The notes under the pieces were generated by a model that was not told the DNA's origin, searched no databases, and saw only the letters and a program-made list of their open reading frames with translations. A DNA stretch of 64,000 nt from Collimonas silvisoli (lineage in GTDB: Bacteria > Pseudomonadota > Gammaproteobacteria > Burkholderiales > Burkholderiaceae_D): NCBI RefSeq assembly GCF_018305005.1, contig NZ_JAGQEG010000005.1:26159-90158 (forward strand), read 5' to 3'. Of this stretch, positions 42,262-50,577 are shown piece after piece (the stretch's first letter is position 1; every line of letters starts with the position of its first letter). Position numbers and translations under genes: made by a program.

Positions 42262-43845
42262 CTATTCGCCTAGGCGATCGGCCCTGACAATGGCCGGCCC
42301 GAAGAACATCAGCTTGCGTAACGAAGCTCGCGGCCCGTAGTGCTGCAACTTGAAATAGGGTGAGCGCCAGTGCGTCGACATCTCGCCATGCGTGTCCCTG
42401 CAGGGCATCTCGCGGGCCAGTTCCTCATCGAGCAGCGCCGGCCCTACGATGAATCGGTCATACAACTGCTCGATGGCCTCGAGCCGCTCCGCTCGCTTGC
42501 GCTTGCCCAGCCCACTGAAATCCCTCGTGGCATCCGAGTAGGCTCGATGGGGAACGACATGCGCGTCCCGCACCTTCAAGTACAGCAGCATCTTGAGGAC
42601 ATAGTCCAAGGTATCTCGCCAGATCTCCCGCGCCTGACGATTAGCTGCCGGAACCTCCGCCTGTCCCTGGGTAAGGTCAGCATTGGCAAAGGCTCTGTCC
42701 AAGGCTTCCCGAATGGTTTGGTCCGGATCCTCCACACCCAACTGCAGCAACTGAAACTCGGGAAGCGACTGTACCGACCGATCACCTTGACCGAACCAGG
42801 CCGCAAAGCAAATGCCTTGCTCATGACGAAACAGCACAACAGCTTCAAGACTTCCCGGCCGGGCCCGCATCGATGGCTCAGGGATGACGCACAGGGCGTC
42901 GGCGGGTAGCGACACCATGCCCATCGGCACGTTGTCCGCGATGTGCGCGGAGTCCAGCAGACGATGCAATGCCGCACTGGGTTCGTAGAAAATGCCCTTG
43001 CGCAACTCAAAGGCCTGCCAAAGCGCACTCGCCGTGGCATCCATAACCAACTGCTCCAGGGGAACCCCGCGCACACCCAGCGGCAGCATCGCCCGAATCA
43101 AGGCATCGACACAGTTCATGATGGGAACCACTGTGGCGCTCGTCAGTATCTGCGTCAGTGTGGGAGACGACGCCTCTCGATCAAGCTCATCACGCAGTGC
43201 CTGCCAGGCGCTCAGTGTCCCGGACACTCGATGCCTCACCGGAATCGGTAACCCATCGTACTGCGGATGCAGCGCTCGACGACTAGCGTCCAAGGTCGCC
43301 ACCAGCAGCCTGCGTCGCACCACCAGCCGTTGCCGCGCTAAACATGCAGGACCCGGCGGCAACTCCAGTATCGGCCTACGACGACGGGACCGGTTGTAGG
43401 CCGCCACATAAGCGCCATCGTAGTGGACGTGGATGGTGACGAAAGCAGTCTTCGGTGATGTTCGGTCGCCCCAAAAGCACTCGAAGCAAACACCCTTGGG
43501 ATGCGTCAACACTAGGCTCGGTGAGACCGTTCTAGCAGAAAGCCACGCGTTCAGTTGGTCCCGCAACAGCGTCCAAAGGTCATCGATGAATTCGAGTTTC
43601 TCGCCCCTGTCCAGCGGCTTAAGTTCGCCGATGGAGGCCAACATCGTGACGCCCGGCACGATATCGATGCACCGGACCCACCTACCACCGAGCGCGAAGG
43701 CAACCTCAAGGATCAGGCACGCCAGATCCGCGGTGGATTGGCTGTGGCCATCGGCAATATCTATGCGACGCCCGTCACCCAACATCGGCTGACTAGCTGG
43801 CAAGCCGGTCGCCGACAACGCATGCATCGCAGCAGTGCTGTCCAT
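42262..43845 (-). CDS. Large hypothetical protein with AcrVA2-like C-terminal module
   Basis: A 527-residue protein. I chose the ATG at 43845, which has a GGAAGAG site, over 43944. Most of it has no motif that I know. The C-terminal part, LDYVLKMLLYLKVRDAHVV, then GLGKRKRAERLEAIEQLYDR, and last STHWRSPYFKLQHYGPRASL with a KLMFFGPAIVRAD ending, resembles the end of AcrVA2, an inhibitor of Cas12a, as I remember it: HxRxGHW, YG, basic, WQPAFV. Plasmid-borne proteins with this ending are widespread. Whether it inhibits CRISPR or any other defence is unknown. It lies alone between Rhs and T6SS cargo. Confidence 0.55.
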   Translation of the reverse strand: MDSTAAMHALSATGLPASQPMLGDGRRIDIADGHSQSTADLACLILEVAFALGGRWVRCIDIVPGVTMLASIGELKPLDRGEKLEFIDDLWTLLRDQLNAWLSARTVSPSLVLTHPKGVCFECFWGDRTSPKTAFVTIHVHYDGAYVAAYNRSRRRRPILELPPGPACLARQRLVVRRRLLVATLDASRRALHPQYDGLPIPVRHRVSGTLSAWQALRDELDREASSPTLTQILTSATVVPIMNCVDALIRAMLPLGVRGVPLEQLVMDATASALWQAFELRKGIFYEPSAALHRLLDSAHIADNVPMGMVSLPADALCVIPEPSMRARPGSLEAVVLFRHEQGICFAAWFGQGDRSVQSLPEFQLLQLGVEDPDQTIREALDRAFANADLTQGQAEVPAANRQAREIWRDTLDYVLKMLLYLKVRDAHVVPHRAYSDATRDFSGLGKRKRAERLEAIEQLYDRFIVGPALLDEELAREMPCRDTHGEMSTHWRSPYFKLQHYGPRASLRKLMFFGPAIVRADRLGE

Positions 43846-44194
43846 ATCGTCTCTTCCAAGCAAACGCCGTGATGGGCGCCACATGGCGCATACGAGATTC
43901 CCCATCCGCAAGGCGCGACAGTTGATTCTCACTGCCGATCTCACGACACGTCTATCAGCGATATCCGAAAATCCAATGTCAAGAAATCTGACTTATACGA
44001 AATAGGAGAAAAACCTGAACGGGACCGATTCCGTAGAAGTTATGCGCGTGAAAAAACCTTGACGAATGAGCACAGCTTTGATGCCAGGTGCAGCAAATGA
44101 GAGCGGATTTTTGAAGGGGAATACTGCTTTTTCCACTTCTCGTGGGAACTACCCCGCGATTTCGTGAATCCTCCTATGTCAAGGAGGGTTTCTC

Positions 44195-44407
44195 ATGTCA
44201 GTTCCGGCGATGCGGGCAAAGCGTGTACAAAAGCCGACCACGCGCGTTGAACACCTCACCGACGACGCGCTCTTTACATAAGCCATTGCGCGACTGGAGC
44301 AACGATTGTTCCAGAGAGGCAGCGTCCTGGACGGACCCAAGACACTGAGTCAGTTCTTGCGACTCAAGCTCGCCGGCAAGGAGGAGGAATGCAAGGAAAA
44401 GCTTGCT
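44195..44407 (+). pseudogene. Decayed radC copy
   Basis: From the ATG at 44195 (AGGAGGG site) the frame reads 28 codons and meets TAA at 44279-44281; it then continues in the same frame with AIARLEQRLFQRGSVLDGPK and LSQFLRLKLAGKEEE. That matches RadC at 33891 (AIKVLESRLFQRDAVLNGVD, RQYVRLKLG). The JAB domain with its HNHPSG motif is gone. This shows loss of a second radC, perhaps from an older element. 43846-44194 has no other gene. Confidence 0.75.
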
Positions 44408-44514
44408 GTTCGGATGTTGGGCGACACATCGGTATGCGATGGACGTCTATACGGCCGACACCTCACCACCATACTGCCGGGATTAATACGCACGTGCCAT
44501 ATCACGCAGATCAA

Positions 44515-44553
44515 GCGGGCCAAAAATGGCCCGGCGAGCCATTTTTGGCCCGC
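44515..44553. repeat. Perfect 16-bp inverted repeat, likely bidirectional terminator
   Basis: GCGGGCCAAAAATGGC (44515-44530) and its exact complement (44538-44553) around a 7-base loop. The A/T tracts lie within the stem. A weaker CGGG-CAT/ATG-CCCG hairpin follows near 44590. It insulates the hcp promoter from upstream transcription. Confidence 0.7.
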
Positions 44554-44726
44554 CTATATCCATCTATTAATCAACACCTTAGCGAATGACCGGGCCATCA
44601 ATGACCCGATTCCCGCATAAAAACTGCATTTCCACGGCAAAAACGCCCAAGGCATCGCGGCCCATAGGCTCATCAATCTTATCAAGTCATTGATTTATAA
44701 AGGATAAAAAAGACTATCACCACCAT

Positions 44727-44741
44727 TGGCACGGTGTTTGC
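44727..44741 (+). promoter_or_regulatory. Sigma-54 (RpoN) -24/-12 promoter of hcp
   Basis: TGGCAC (44727-44732), 5 bases, TTGC (44738-44741), matching the TGGCAC-N5-TTGC consensus exactly, with an extra T before the -24 block. Transcription would start near 44752, about 70 bases before hcp at 44822. RpoN control of hcp is known in several T6SS systems. Confidence 0.75.
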
Positions 44742-44821
44742 GAATAGCTATCCGCCATTCGATGGCAAGACGGCCACCCGGCCACTCTCTAATCGCTAAC
44801 ACGTAAAAGGAAGTCATCGCC

Positions 44822-45340
44822 ATGCCGACACCCGCTTACATCAGCATCCAAGGCAAAACCCAAGGCAACATCACGCAAGGCGCCTTCACCGCCGACTCGG
44901 TCGGCAACGTCTACCAGGAAGGTCACGAAGATCAGCTCCTGGTCCAGGAAGTCGAACACCTGATCGCCACCCCGACCGACCCGCAGAGCGGCCAGCCGTC
45001 GGGCCAGCGTGTGCACAAGCCGTTCACCTTCACCTCGCCGCTCAACAAGGCCACGCCGCTGCTGTACCAAGCCCTGGCCTCCGGTGAAATGCTCCCCGAA
45101 GTGGAAGTGAAGTGGTACCGCACCTCCACCGAAGGCAAGCAAGAGCATTTCTTCACCACCAAGCTCGAAGACGCCACCATCGTCAACATCAACACCGTGC
45201 TGCCGCACGCGCAGGACGCGACCAAGTCCGAGTACACCCAGTTGGTGAAGGTCGCCATGGCCTATCGCAAGATCACCTGGACGCACGCTATCGCCGGCAC
45301 CGAGGCATCGGACGACTGGCGCAAGCCCCAGGAAGCGTAA
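44822..45340 (+). CDS. hcp: Hcp, type VI secretion tube protein
   Basis: A 172-residue Hcp. PTPAYISIQGKTQGNITQGA opens the fold; the middle has PFTFTSPLNKATPLLYQALA and EVKWYRTSTEGKQEHFFTTK, all typical. Hcp forms hexameric rings of the inner tube and serves as a carrier of effectors. ATG at 44822 follows AAAAGGAAG. It is driven by the sigma-54-type promoter at 44727. There are no tss core genes in the window, so this cluster depends on a T6SS encoded elsewhere. Confidence 0.95.
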   Translation: MPTPAYISIQGKTQGNITQGAFTADSVGNVYQEGHEDQLLVQEVEHLIATPTDPQSGQPSGQRVHKPFTFTSPLNKATPLLYQALASGEMLPEVEVKWYRTSTEGKQEHFFTTKLEDATIVNINTVLPHAQDATKSEYTQLVKVAMAYRKITWTHAIAGTEASDDWRKPQEA

Positions 45341-45349
45341 GCCCAAGCA

Positions 45350-45388
45350 CCCCGAAGGCGTCGCGCACATCGGCGCTCGCCTTCGGGG
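45350..45388 (+). terminator. Hairpin between hcp and vgrG
   Basis: An 11-bp perfect stem, CCCCGAAGGCG (45350-45360) with CGCCTTCGGGG (45378-45388), without a T-run. A second stem, GGACGACCG/CGGTCGTCC, lies at 45407-45434 just before the vgrG site. Together they could lower vgrG expression relative to hcp or stabilise the hcp mRNA end. Confidence 0.6.
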
Positions 45389-45457
45389 ATCACATCGGCT
45401 TGCCCCGGACGACCGACCGCATCGGCGGTCGTCCACGCGTTGCTCAAGGAAACGGCC

Positions 45458-48094
45458 ATGCCCACCCAATCCGACCTGCGCTTCACCTTCGCCATCCATG
45501 GCACGGATGGCACGATCGACCTAGACGTCGTCGAGTTCACCCTCGACGAAGGTCTCTTCCAGCTCGACCGCCTCGACCTCGAACTTGCCAGCCACACGCC
45601 CGACCTCGACTTCGATCAGGTGCTCGACCGGCCCGCCCTGCTCACCCTCTGGCACGGCCCGCTACCCGTGCGCCGCGTCCACGGCCTCGTCAGTACCTTC
45701 GAGCAACACGACACCGGCTTTCGACGTACCCGCTACCGCGCCGTCGTCGAGCCTCGCCTCGCACGCCTCGGCCTCTGCGCCGACTGGCGCATCTTCCAGC
45801 AGCAGCACGTCCCCGACATCCTCGCCACCGTGCTCAAGGACCACGGCATCGATGCGCCCGACTGGCGCCTGACCGACGAGCACCTCGCCCGCGAGTACTG
45901 CGTCCAGGCCGGCGAGTCCGACGTCGATTTCTTCCTGCGCCTCGCCGCCGAGGAAGGCCTCGTGTTCTACCACCGCCACGACGACACCGATCACCGCCTC
46001 GTCCTTGGCGATCGCCTCTACGTCCACGGCGCGATCGACGGCGGACCCGTGCGCTATCAGCCCACCCCCGGCGCCGATCAGCCTGAGCCGGCCCTGCGCC
46101 GCTTCGCTTACGCAGAGAGCGTGCGCACCACCCGTCAGACCCAGCGCGACTACACCTTCAAGCATCCGCGCTACCGCCAGGAGCACTCCCCCAGCGTCGC
46201 CGGCCAAGGCCAGCCCGACTACGAACGCTACGACTACCCCGGGCGCTACAAGCAGGATGCGGCCGGTGCCCCGTTCACGCTCAATCGACTACGCGGCCTG
46301 CGCCGCGACGCGCAGACCGCCGTGGTCGAGGGCGACGATCCCCGCCTCGTGCCCGGCATCGCCTTCGACCTCATCGGCCACCCGCGCGCCGACTGGAACC
46401 ACGGCTGGCGTCCCGTGCGCATCCGCCACCACGGCGTGCAGCACACCAGCCAGGCCGAAGAAAGCGCCGATGCGCAGCGCGGCACCCATTACCGCTACAC
46501 CGCCGAGATCGTTCCCGACAAGATCGAGTGGCGTCCTGCACCGCTGCCAAGGCCCGTCGTCCCCGGTCCGCAGATCGCCACCGTCGTCGGCCCCGACGGC
46601 GAGGAGTTCCACGTCGACGAGCACGGTCGTGTCAAGGTGCAGTTCCCGTGGGATCGACTCGGTCAGCATAACGAACACAGCTCCTGCTGGATCCGTACCG
46701 CCCACGCCTGGGCCGGCACTCGCTGGGGCCATCTCGCGCTGCCGCGCATCGGTCAAGAGGTGGTCGTGGATTTCTTAAACGGCGATCCAGACCAACCGCT
46801 GATCACGTCGCGCACTTACCGAGTCACCAACCCCACGCCCTACGCACTGCCCAAGCACCAGGTGCTCAGCACCATCAAGAGCAAGGAGCACAAGGGCCAG
46901 CGCGCCAGCGAGCTACGCCTGGACGACACCACCCACGAGATCAGCGCCGCGCTGATGAACGACCATGGCGCCAGCGCGTTGCACCTGGGCTACCTCACCC
47001 ATCCGCGGCCCGACGGCGGCGGCCCGCGCGGCGAAGGCTTCGAGCTGCGCACCGATCTGCATGGCGCGCTGCGCGCCGCCCAGGGCCTGCTGCTCTCCGC
47101 CGAGGCGCAGCGCGATGCGGCCGGCGGCCAACTCGACCGCGAGGCCATCGTCGCCGCGCTCGACGCCGCGCTCCAGCTCGCCAAGGCGCTGGGCGATTAC
47201 GCCGGCCAACATCAGGGGCTCGCGCACGACGTCAAACCGCGCGAAGGTCTGACCGACGCCGTGCGCGAGATGGGGCATGGCGCCAACGACCAGGCCAACA
47301 GCAGTGGTGATGGCATCAAGCCGTTGCTCGCGCTGTCCGCGCCCGGCGGCATCGCGGCCGGTACGCCGCGTACCCTCGCGCTGGGCGCGGGCGAACACAT
47401 CGACGCTGCCGCGCAAGGCAACCTGCAGCTCAGCGCCGGCGAGCGCGCGCTGATCCACGCCGGCAACGGCATCAGCGCCTTTGCGCAGAACGGCGATGTG
47501 CGCCACATCGCCCACCAGGGCGAGATGTGGCTGCAGGCCCAGCACAACGTCATGCGCTTCGAAGCCGAACAAAGCGTCGAGATCAGCGCCAGTCAGCAGC
47601 ACGTCGTGATCGGAGCCAACACGCACCTCACGCTGATCTGTGGCGGCGCGTACGTCAAGATCGCGAACGGCAACGTCGAAATGGGCATGCCCGGCACCTT
47701 CACCGTCAAGGCAGGCAGCTATGACTTCATCGGACCGGCCAACGCCAATGCCGCCCTGCCCATCTTCAAAGCCCCGTCGACCGGCGACTTCGAAGCCCGT
47801 TACCGCATGCGCAAAACAGACGAACGCGCCTTCCAGGGCTATCGCTACAAGTTGATGAGCGCAGGCCAGCTCCTCGTTGAAGGATGGACCAACGACGAAG
47901 GCGAAACCGAACACGTGGAAAGCGCCAACCCACGCATGGTCCACGCGTACAAAACCATCATGCGCGACGACCAGCGTGTCACCGAGAACTGGAGTTCCAT
48001 CATCGATGGCATCGGCGATGACCGGCCGTGCGCCGACCAACCGTCACCGTTCACGGATGACTTTCTGAACGAACAAGCACAGGAGAATGCCTGA
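45458..48094 (+). CDS. vgrG: VgrG spike protein (TssI) with DUF2345 and C-terminal extension
   Basis: An 878-residue VgrG. The gp27-like part starts LRFTFAIHGTDGTIDLDVVE; the gp5 OB-fold has DEHGRVKVQFPWDRLGQHNE and AGTRWGHLALPRIGQEVVVD; DUF2345 follows with GAGEHIDAAAQGNLQLSAGE and a repeat-rich needle. The last 100 residues (YRMRKTDERAFQGYRYKLMS ... GWTNDEGETEHVES) are an Ig-like extension often used to load an effector. ATG at 45458 follows CAAGGAAACGGCC. Its stop overlaps the next start (TGATG), linking it to the nuclease effector. Confidence 0.95.
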   Translation: MPTQSDLRFTFAIHGTDGTIDLDVVEFTLDEGLFQLDRLDLELASHTPDLDFDQVLDRPALLTLWHGPLPVRRVHGLVSTFEQHDTGFRRTRYRAVVEPRLARLGLCADWRIFQQQHVPDILATVLKDHGIDAPDWRLTDEHLAREYCVQAGESDVDFFLRLAAEEGLVFYHRHDDTDHRLVLGDRLYVHGAIDGGPVRYQPTPGADQPEPALRRFAYAESVRTTRQTQRDYTFKHPRYRQEHSPSVAGQGQPDYERYDYPGRYKQDAAGAPFTLNRLRGLRRDAQTAVVEGDDPRLVPGIAFDLIGHPRADWNHGWRPVRIRHHGVQHTSQAEESADAQRGTHYRYTAEIVPDKIEWRPAPLPRPVVPGPQIATVVGPDGEEFHVDEHGRVKVQFPWDRLGQHNEHSSCWIRTAHAWAGTRWGHLALPRIGQEVVVDFLNGDPDQPLITSRTYRVTNPTPYALPKHQVLSTIKSKEHKGQRASELRLDDTTHEISAALMNDHGASALHLGYLTHPRPDGGGPRGEGFELRTDLHGALRAAQGLLLSAEAQRDAAGGQLDREAIVAALDAALQLAKALGDYAGQHQGLAHDVKPREGLTDAVREMGHGANDQANSSGDGIKPLLALSAPGGIAAGTPRTLALGAGEHIDAAAQGNLQLSAGERALIHAGNGISAFAQNGDVRHIAHQGEMWLQAQHNVMRFEAEQSVEISASQQHVVIGANTHLTLICGGAYVKIANGNVEMGMPGTFTVKAGSYDFIGPANANAALPIFKAPSTGDFEARYRMRKTDERAFQGYRYKLMSAGQLLVEGWTNDEGETEHVESANPRMVHAYKTIMRDDQRVTENWSSIIDGIGDDRPCADQPSPFTDDFLNEQAQENA

Positions 48095-48936
48095 TGCCAC
48101 TTCCCGCTGCTGCCGCCGCCGCATTGCTCTGGGGATATCGTGCCTACAGGGTCTATCAGGCCGTCGAAACCGCGGCAACAATCGCAGAGGGCGTCGAGTT
48201 CACGGCCCATCTCGCCGAACGGCGTGAGCAAATCAAAAAGGTACTCAAGTCCGTTATTGAGAGCTTTGCCCAAGAAATCGACAAGAAGAGTTCAACCTTC
48301 GCCCAAATCGATCACGGTGGGCGCAGCACGATCTCGCGACGAGGCAAGGAAGGCACCACTTACAAGGAGTACATCGAAAGAAAGGTTCCCTTTCGCCCAG
48401 CCATCAGTATTGCGTGTACCTGGGCCAAGGACTCTCCGATCAAAGTGCCCAGGCGTATCCGCAAAAAAGTGGGCGGAGAACTCGTCGCCATGACAATCGA
48501 CGTGTTCCTGAAGCAAACCACAGCGTCCTTGATCTTCGAGGCCATCGACGAAACGCTGGATTGGCAGAGCCCGCTCAAGGCCGAACCCAACTACATGAAC
48601 GGCAAGGCATGGCTCGGTGAGCCACCAACACGCCCCAGGCGTATCAGCGAGGTCTTTCCCTTCTGGCCACGGCCTAAGGGCAGCCTGGCACCGGACCTGG
48701 CCATCGTCGAATATCGGCAGCAGCCATTTCACGTACCCAACGTGTTTGTCGCGGTGGAGATCAAGTTTCCAAGGGACTGGGTGAAGAACAAGCAAATGGA
48801 TGACTACGTGAAATTGATGAACCAGGATACAAAAAAAGTTGCATTGCTCAGGGTTCCGGAGGACTGCACCGGATACAAGCCGGAGGAATCTCAAGCTGGA
48901 GAATCAAGCCGCCAAAACGGAAGGAAGAAACGATGA
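48094..48936 (+). CDS. T6SS effector with PD-(D/E)XK nuclease domain (Tox-REase-5 / TseT-like)
   Basis: A 280-residue protein. It begins with a hydrophobic helix (PLPAAAAAALLWGYRAYRVY), followed by a helical stretch, and ends with the nuclease core: LAPDLAIVEY (P200-D201) and VAVEIKFPRDWV (E222-x-K224), then KNKQMDDYVKLM with a glutamine-type motif. This is the PD-(D/E)XK order. The partner genes encode DUF3396 proteins, the immunity type paired with TseT in Pseudomonas aeruginosa, so a DNase effector delivered by the VgrG just upstream is the best reading. It overlaps the immunity gene by 4 bases. Confidence 0.75.
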   Translation: MPLPAAAAAALLWGYRAYRVYQAVETAATIAEGVEFTAHLAERREQIKKVLKSVIESFAQEIDKKSSTFAQIDHGGRSTISRRGKEGTTYKEYIERKVPFRPAISIACTWAKDSPIKVPRRIRKKVGGELVAMTIDVFLKQTTASLIFEAIDETLDWQSPLKAEPNYMNGKAWLGEPPTRPRRISEVFPFWPRPKGSLAPDLAIVEYRQQPFHVPNVFVAVEIKFPRDWVKNKQMDDYVKLMNQDTKKVALLRVPEDCTGYKPEESQAGESSRQNGRKKR

Positions 48937-50498
48937 GCACGATAGATAGGGAAATGACCGACGACGAGATCGCCGGCATGGTCGCCGATCTGAAAGAATG
49001 GCCGAGTATCGCCCACGACAACGGCTACTATGAATTGGCCGTGATGCCGTTTCTCAGCATCTACTTCGCCGCAGATCCAGCACATCATGTGGAAACGGGC
49101 CTTGCCATGATCGATGTGCATGAGGCATTCGAGCGCCTGCTGGGCGCCCCTTTCAAGATCCAGACCCATCCCGATTCGGAGCGGCCTCACCCCTACGGCT
49201 CCAAGCGACTCGGCAATCTGCGCGAGTGGGCGCGTAAGGTACCCCGTAACAAGGGCTTCACCTTCGATTTCACGGACGAGACCAACCACCAAAGCTCGCC
49301 GACGAACGCGGGTTATTACTGGAGAGACTCGGATCTAGGTTTTGGGGGGCCCAGTTACTCCAGCATCCTCCTCTACTACCGTTGGCAGTGGTGGCTCGAC
49401 AACCGCGATGCCTGGCGCCGCTTCGTGCACGACACCATCACGCGCCTGCGCCCCGAACAGGTCTACAGCGGTTTCGCCATGGCCAATCCGCTGGAGTTTG
49501 GCACCCGCTCCGAGGTCACCGTCTGGGACCGGGCACTTGCTCCGCATTTCTACGGTCTGGATACCGACTACCCCTTCACCATGAAGCACCATCTACCGTC
49601 GGGTCTACGTTCGCCGACCTGGGGTTTCTTCCTGTCGGACATCTGGCGCGAGAAGCTCTCGCTCGACCGCGACGCCGTGCGCGCCGCGCTGGCCGATCCC
49701 CGTATCCGCATCGATGAGCTCGACTGCGGCCAATGGATCGAGCTTGGCCCGCAGCCGGCGTTGTATCCGGTCGAGAACGGCGTACCCGAGTTACCCGTCA
49801 TGCTCAACCGTCTGCTGCGGCCGCTGCGGCACACCAACCTGGACCTGCTCGGTTTCGGCGAGTGGGACGGCGATCCCAACGTGCGCTTCAATCGACGCGA
49901 CACCGAGCGCTGGCTCGCTCGCTTTGACGACGACAGCGATTGGCCGTCATCCGAAGTACGCGGCCTCGCGCCCGACGCACCTCGTCAAGAACCACCGCTA
50001 GCGCATGCCACCGGTGGCGAGGCCTGCCCGCGCACCGGCTGGTGGGTGACGTCTGCCAAGCGCGGCACGCGCCAACACTTCGAGCAAGGCGAACGCCTGC
50101 CCATCATCGAAAGCGACCACACGCACGGCATGACGCTATGGCAATGGGACATCGATCAACGCGAGCAGATCACACCGCCTGCCGAAGCGTCCCGAGAAGC
50201 CCAAAGCCTCCAGCCCGCCCCACGCGCCGGCCTCTGGGTCCAATCCGGCCAGCCCTTGGTGCGCTGTCGCATTGGCGACGGTGAATCGCTGCCGCTGGTC
50301 GACGGCGTGCCCGTGACCTGGCTGTGGACCGAGCAACCTCCGCCCGGCATGCGCGCCACCAGCGGCCAGCCTTGCCCCTATCCCGGCGTGTGGCATTGCG
50401 AGGATATCCCTATCGGTCCAAGCACCTTCATGCACGGCACGCCCATGCCCCAGGTACACGGACGGGACGTCACCTGGTTTTTCGCTAAGGCGAGGTAA
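48933..50498 (+). CDS. DUF3396 immunity protein with three C-terminal repeats
   Basis: A 521-residue protein. The first 350 residues are DUF3396-like (PFLSIYFAADPAHHVETGLA ... SILLYYRWQWWLDNRDAWRR). Three copies of a module of about 40 residues follow, starting near 361, 426 and 477, each with a pattern P-R/C-x-G-x-W ... G-x-x-(L/M)P ... (V/L)TW. The last, SGQPCPYPGVWHCEDIPIGP, is close to the single module in the next gene. DUF3396 proteins neutralise Tox-REase-type effectors. The start overlaps the effector stop by ATGA. Confidence 0.8.
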   Translation: MSTIDREMTDDEIAGMVADLKEWPSIAHDNGYYELAVMPFLSIYFAADPAHHVETGLAMIDVHEAFERLLGAPFKIQTHPDSERPHPYGSKRLGNLREWARKVPRNKGFTFDFTDETNHQSSPTNAGYYWRDSDLGFGGPSYSSILLYYRWQWWLDNRDAWRRFVHDTITRLRPEQVYSGFAMANPLEFGTRSEVTVWDRALAPHFYGLDTDYPFTMKHHLPSGLRSPTWGFFLSDIWREKLSLDRDAVRAALADPRIRIDELDCGQWIELGPQPALYPVENGVPELPVMLNRLLRPLRHTNLDLLGFGEWDGDPNVRFNRRDTERWLARFDDDSDWPSSEVRGLAPDAPRQEPPLAHATGGEACPRTGWWVTSAKRGTRQHFEQGERLPIIESDHTHGMTLWQWDIDQREQITPPAEASREAQSLQPAPRAGLWVQSGQPLVRCRIGDGESLPLVDGVPVTWLWTEQPPPGMRATSGQPCPYPGVWHCEDIPIGPSTFMHGTPMPQVHGRDVTWFFAKAR

Positions 50499-50577
50499 CT
50501 CACTCGACGATGAGCATCGTTGATCGGGTGAAATGGGATAAGTCGCACGCAAACTCAGATGCTCCTTGAGGAAGAGA

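Noticed and set aside
44142..44348. 68-codon frame over the radC relic
   Set aside because: It is in another frame than the RadC similarity; only the relic frame matches a known protein.
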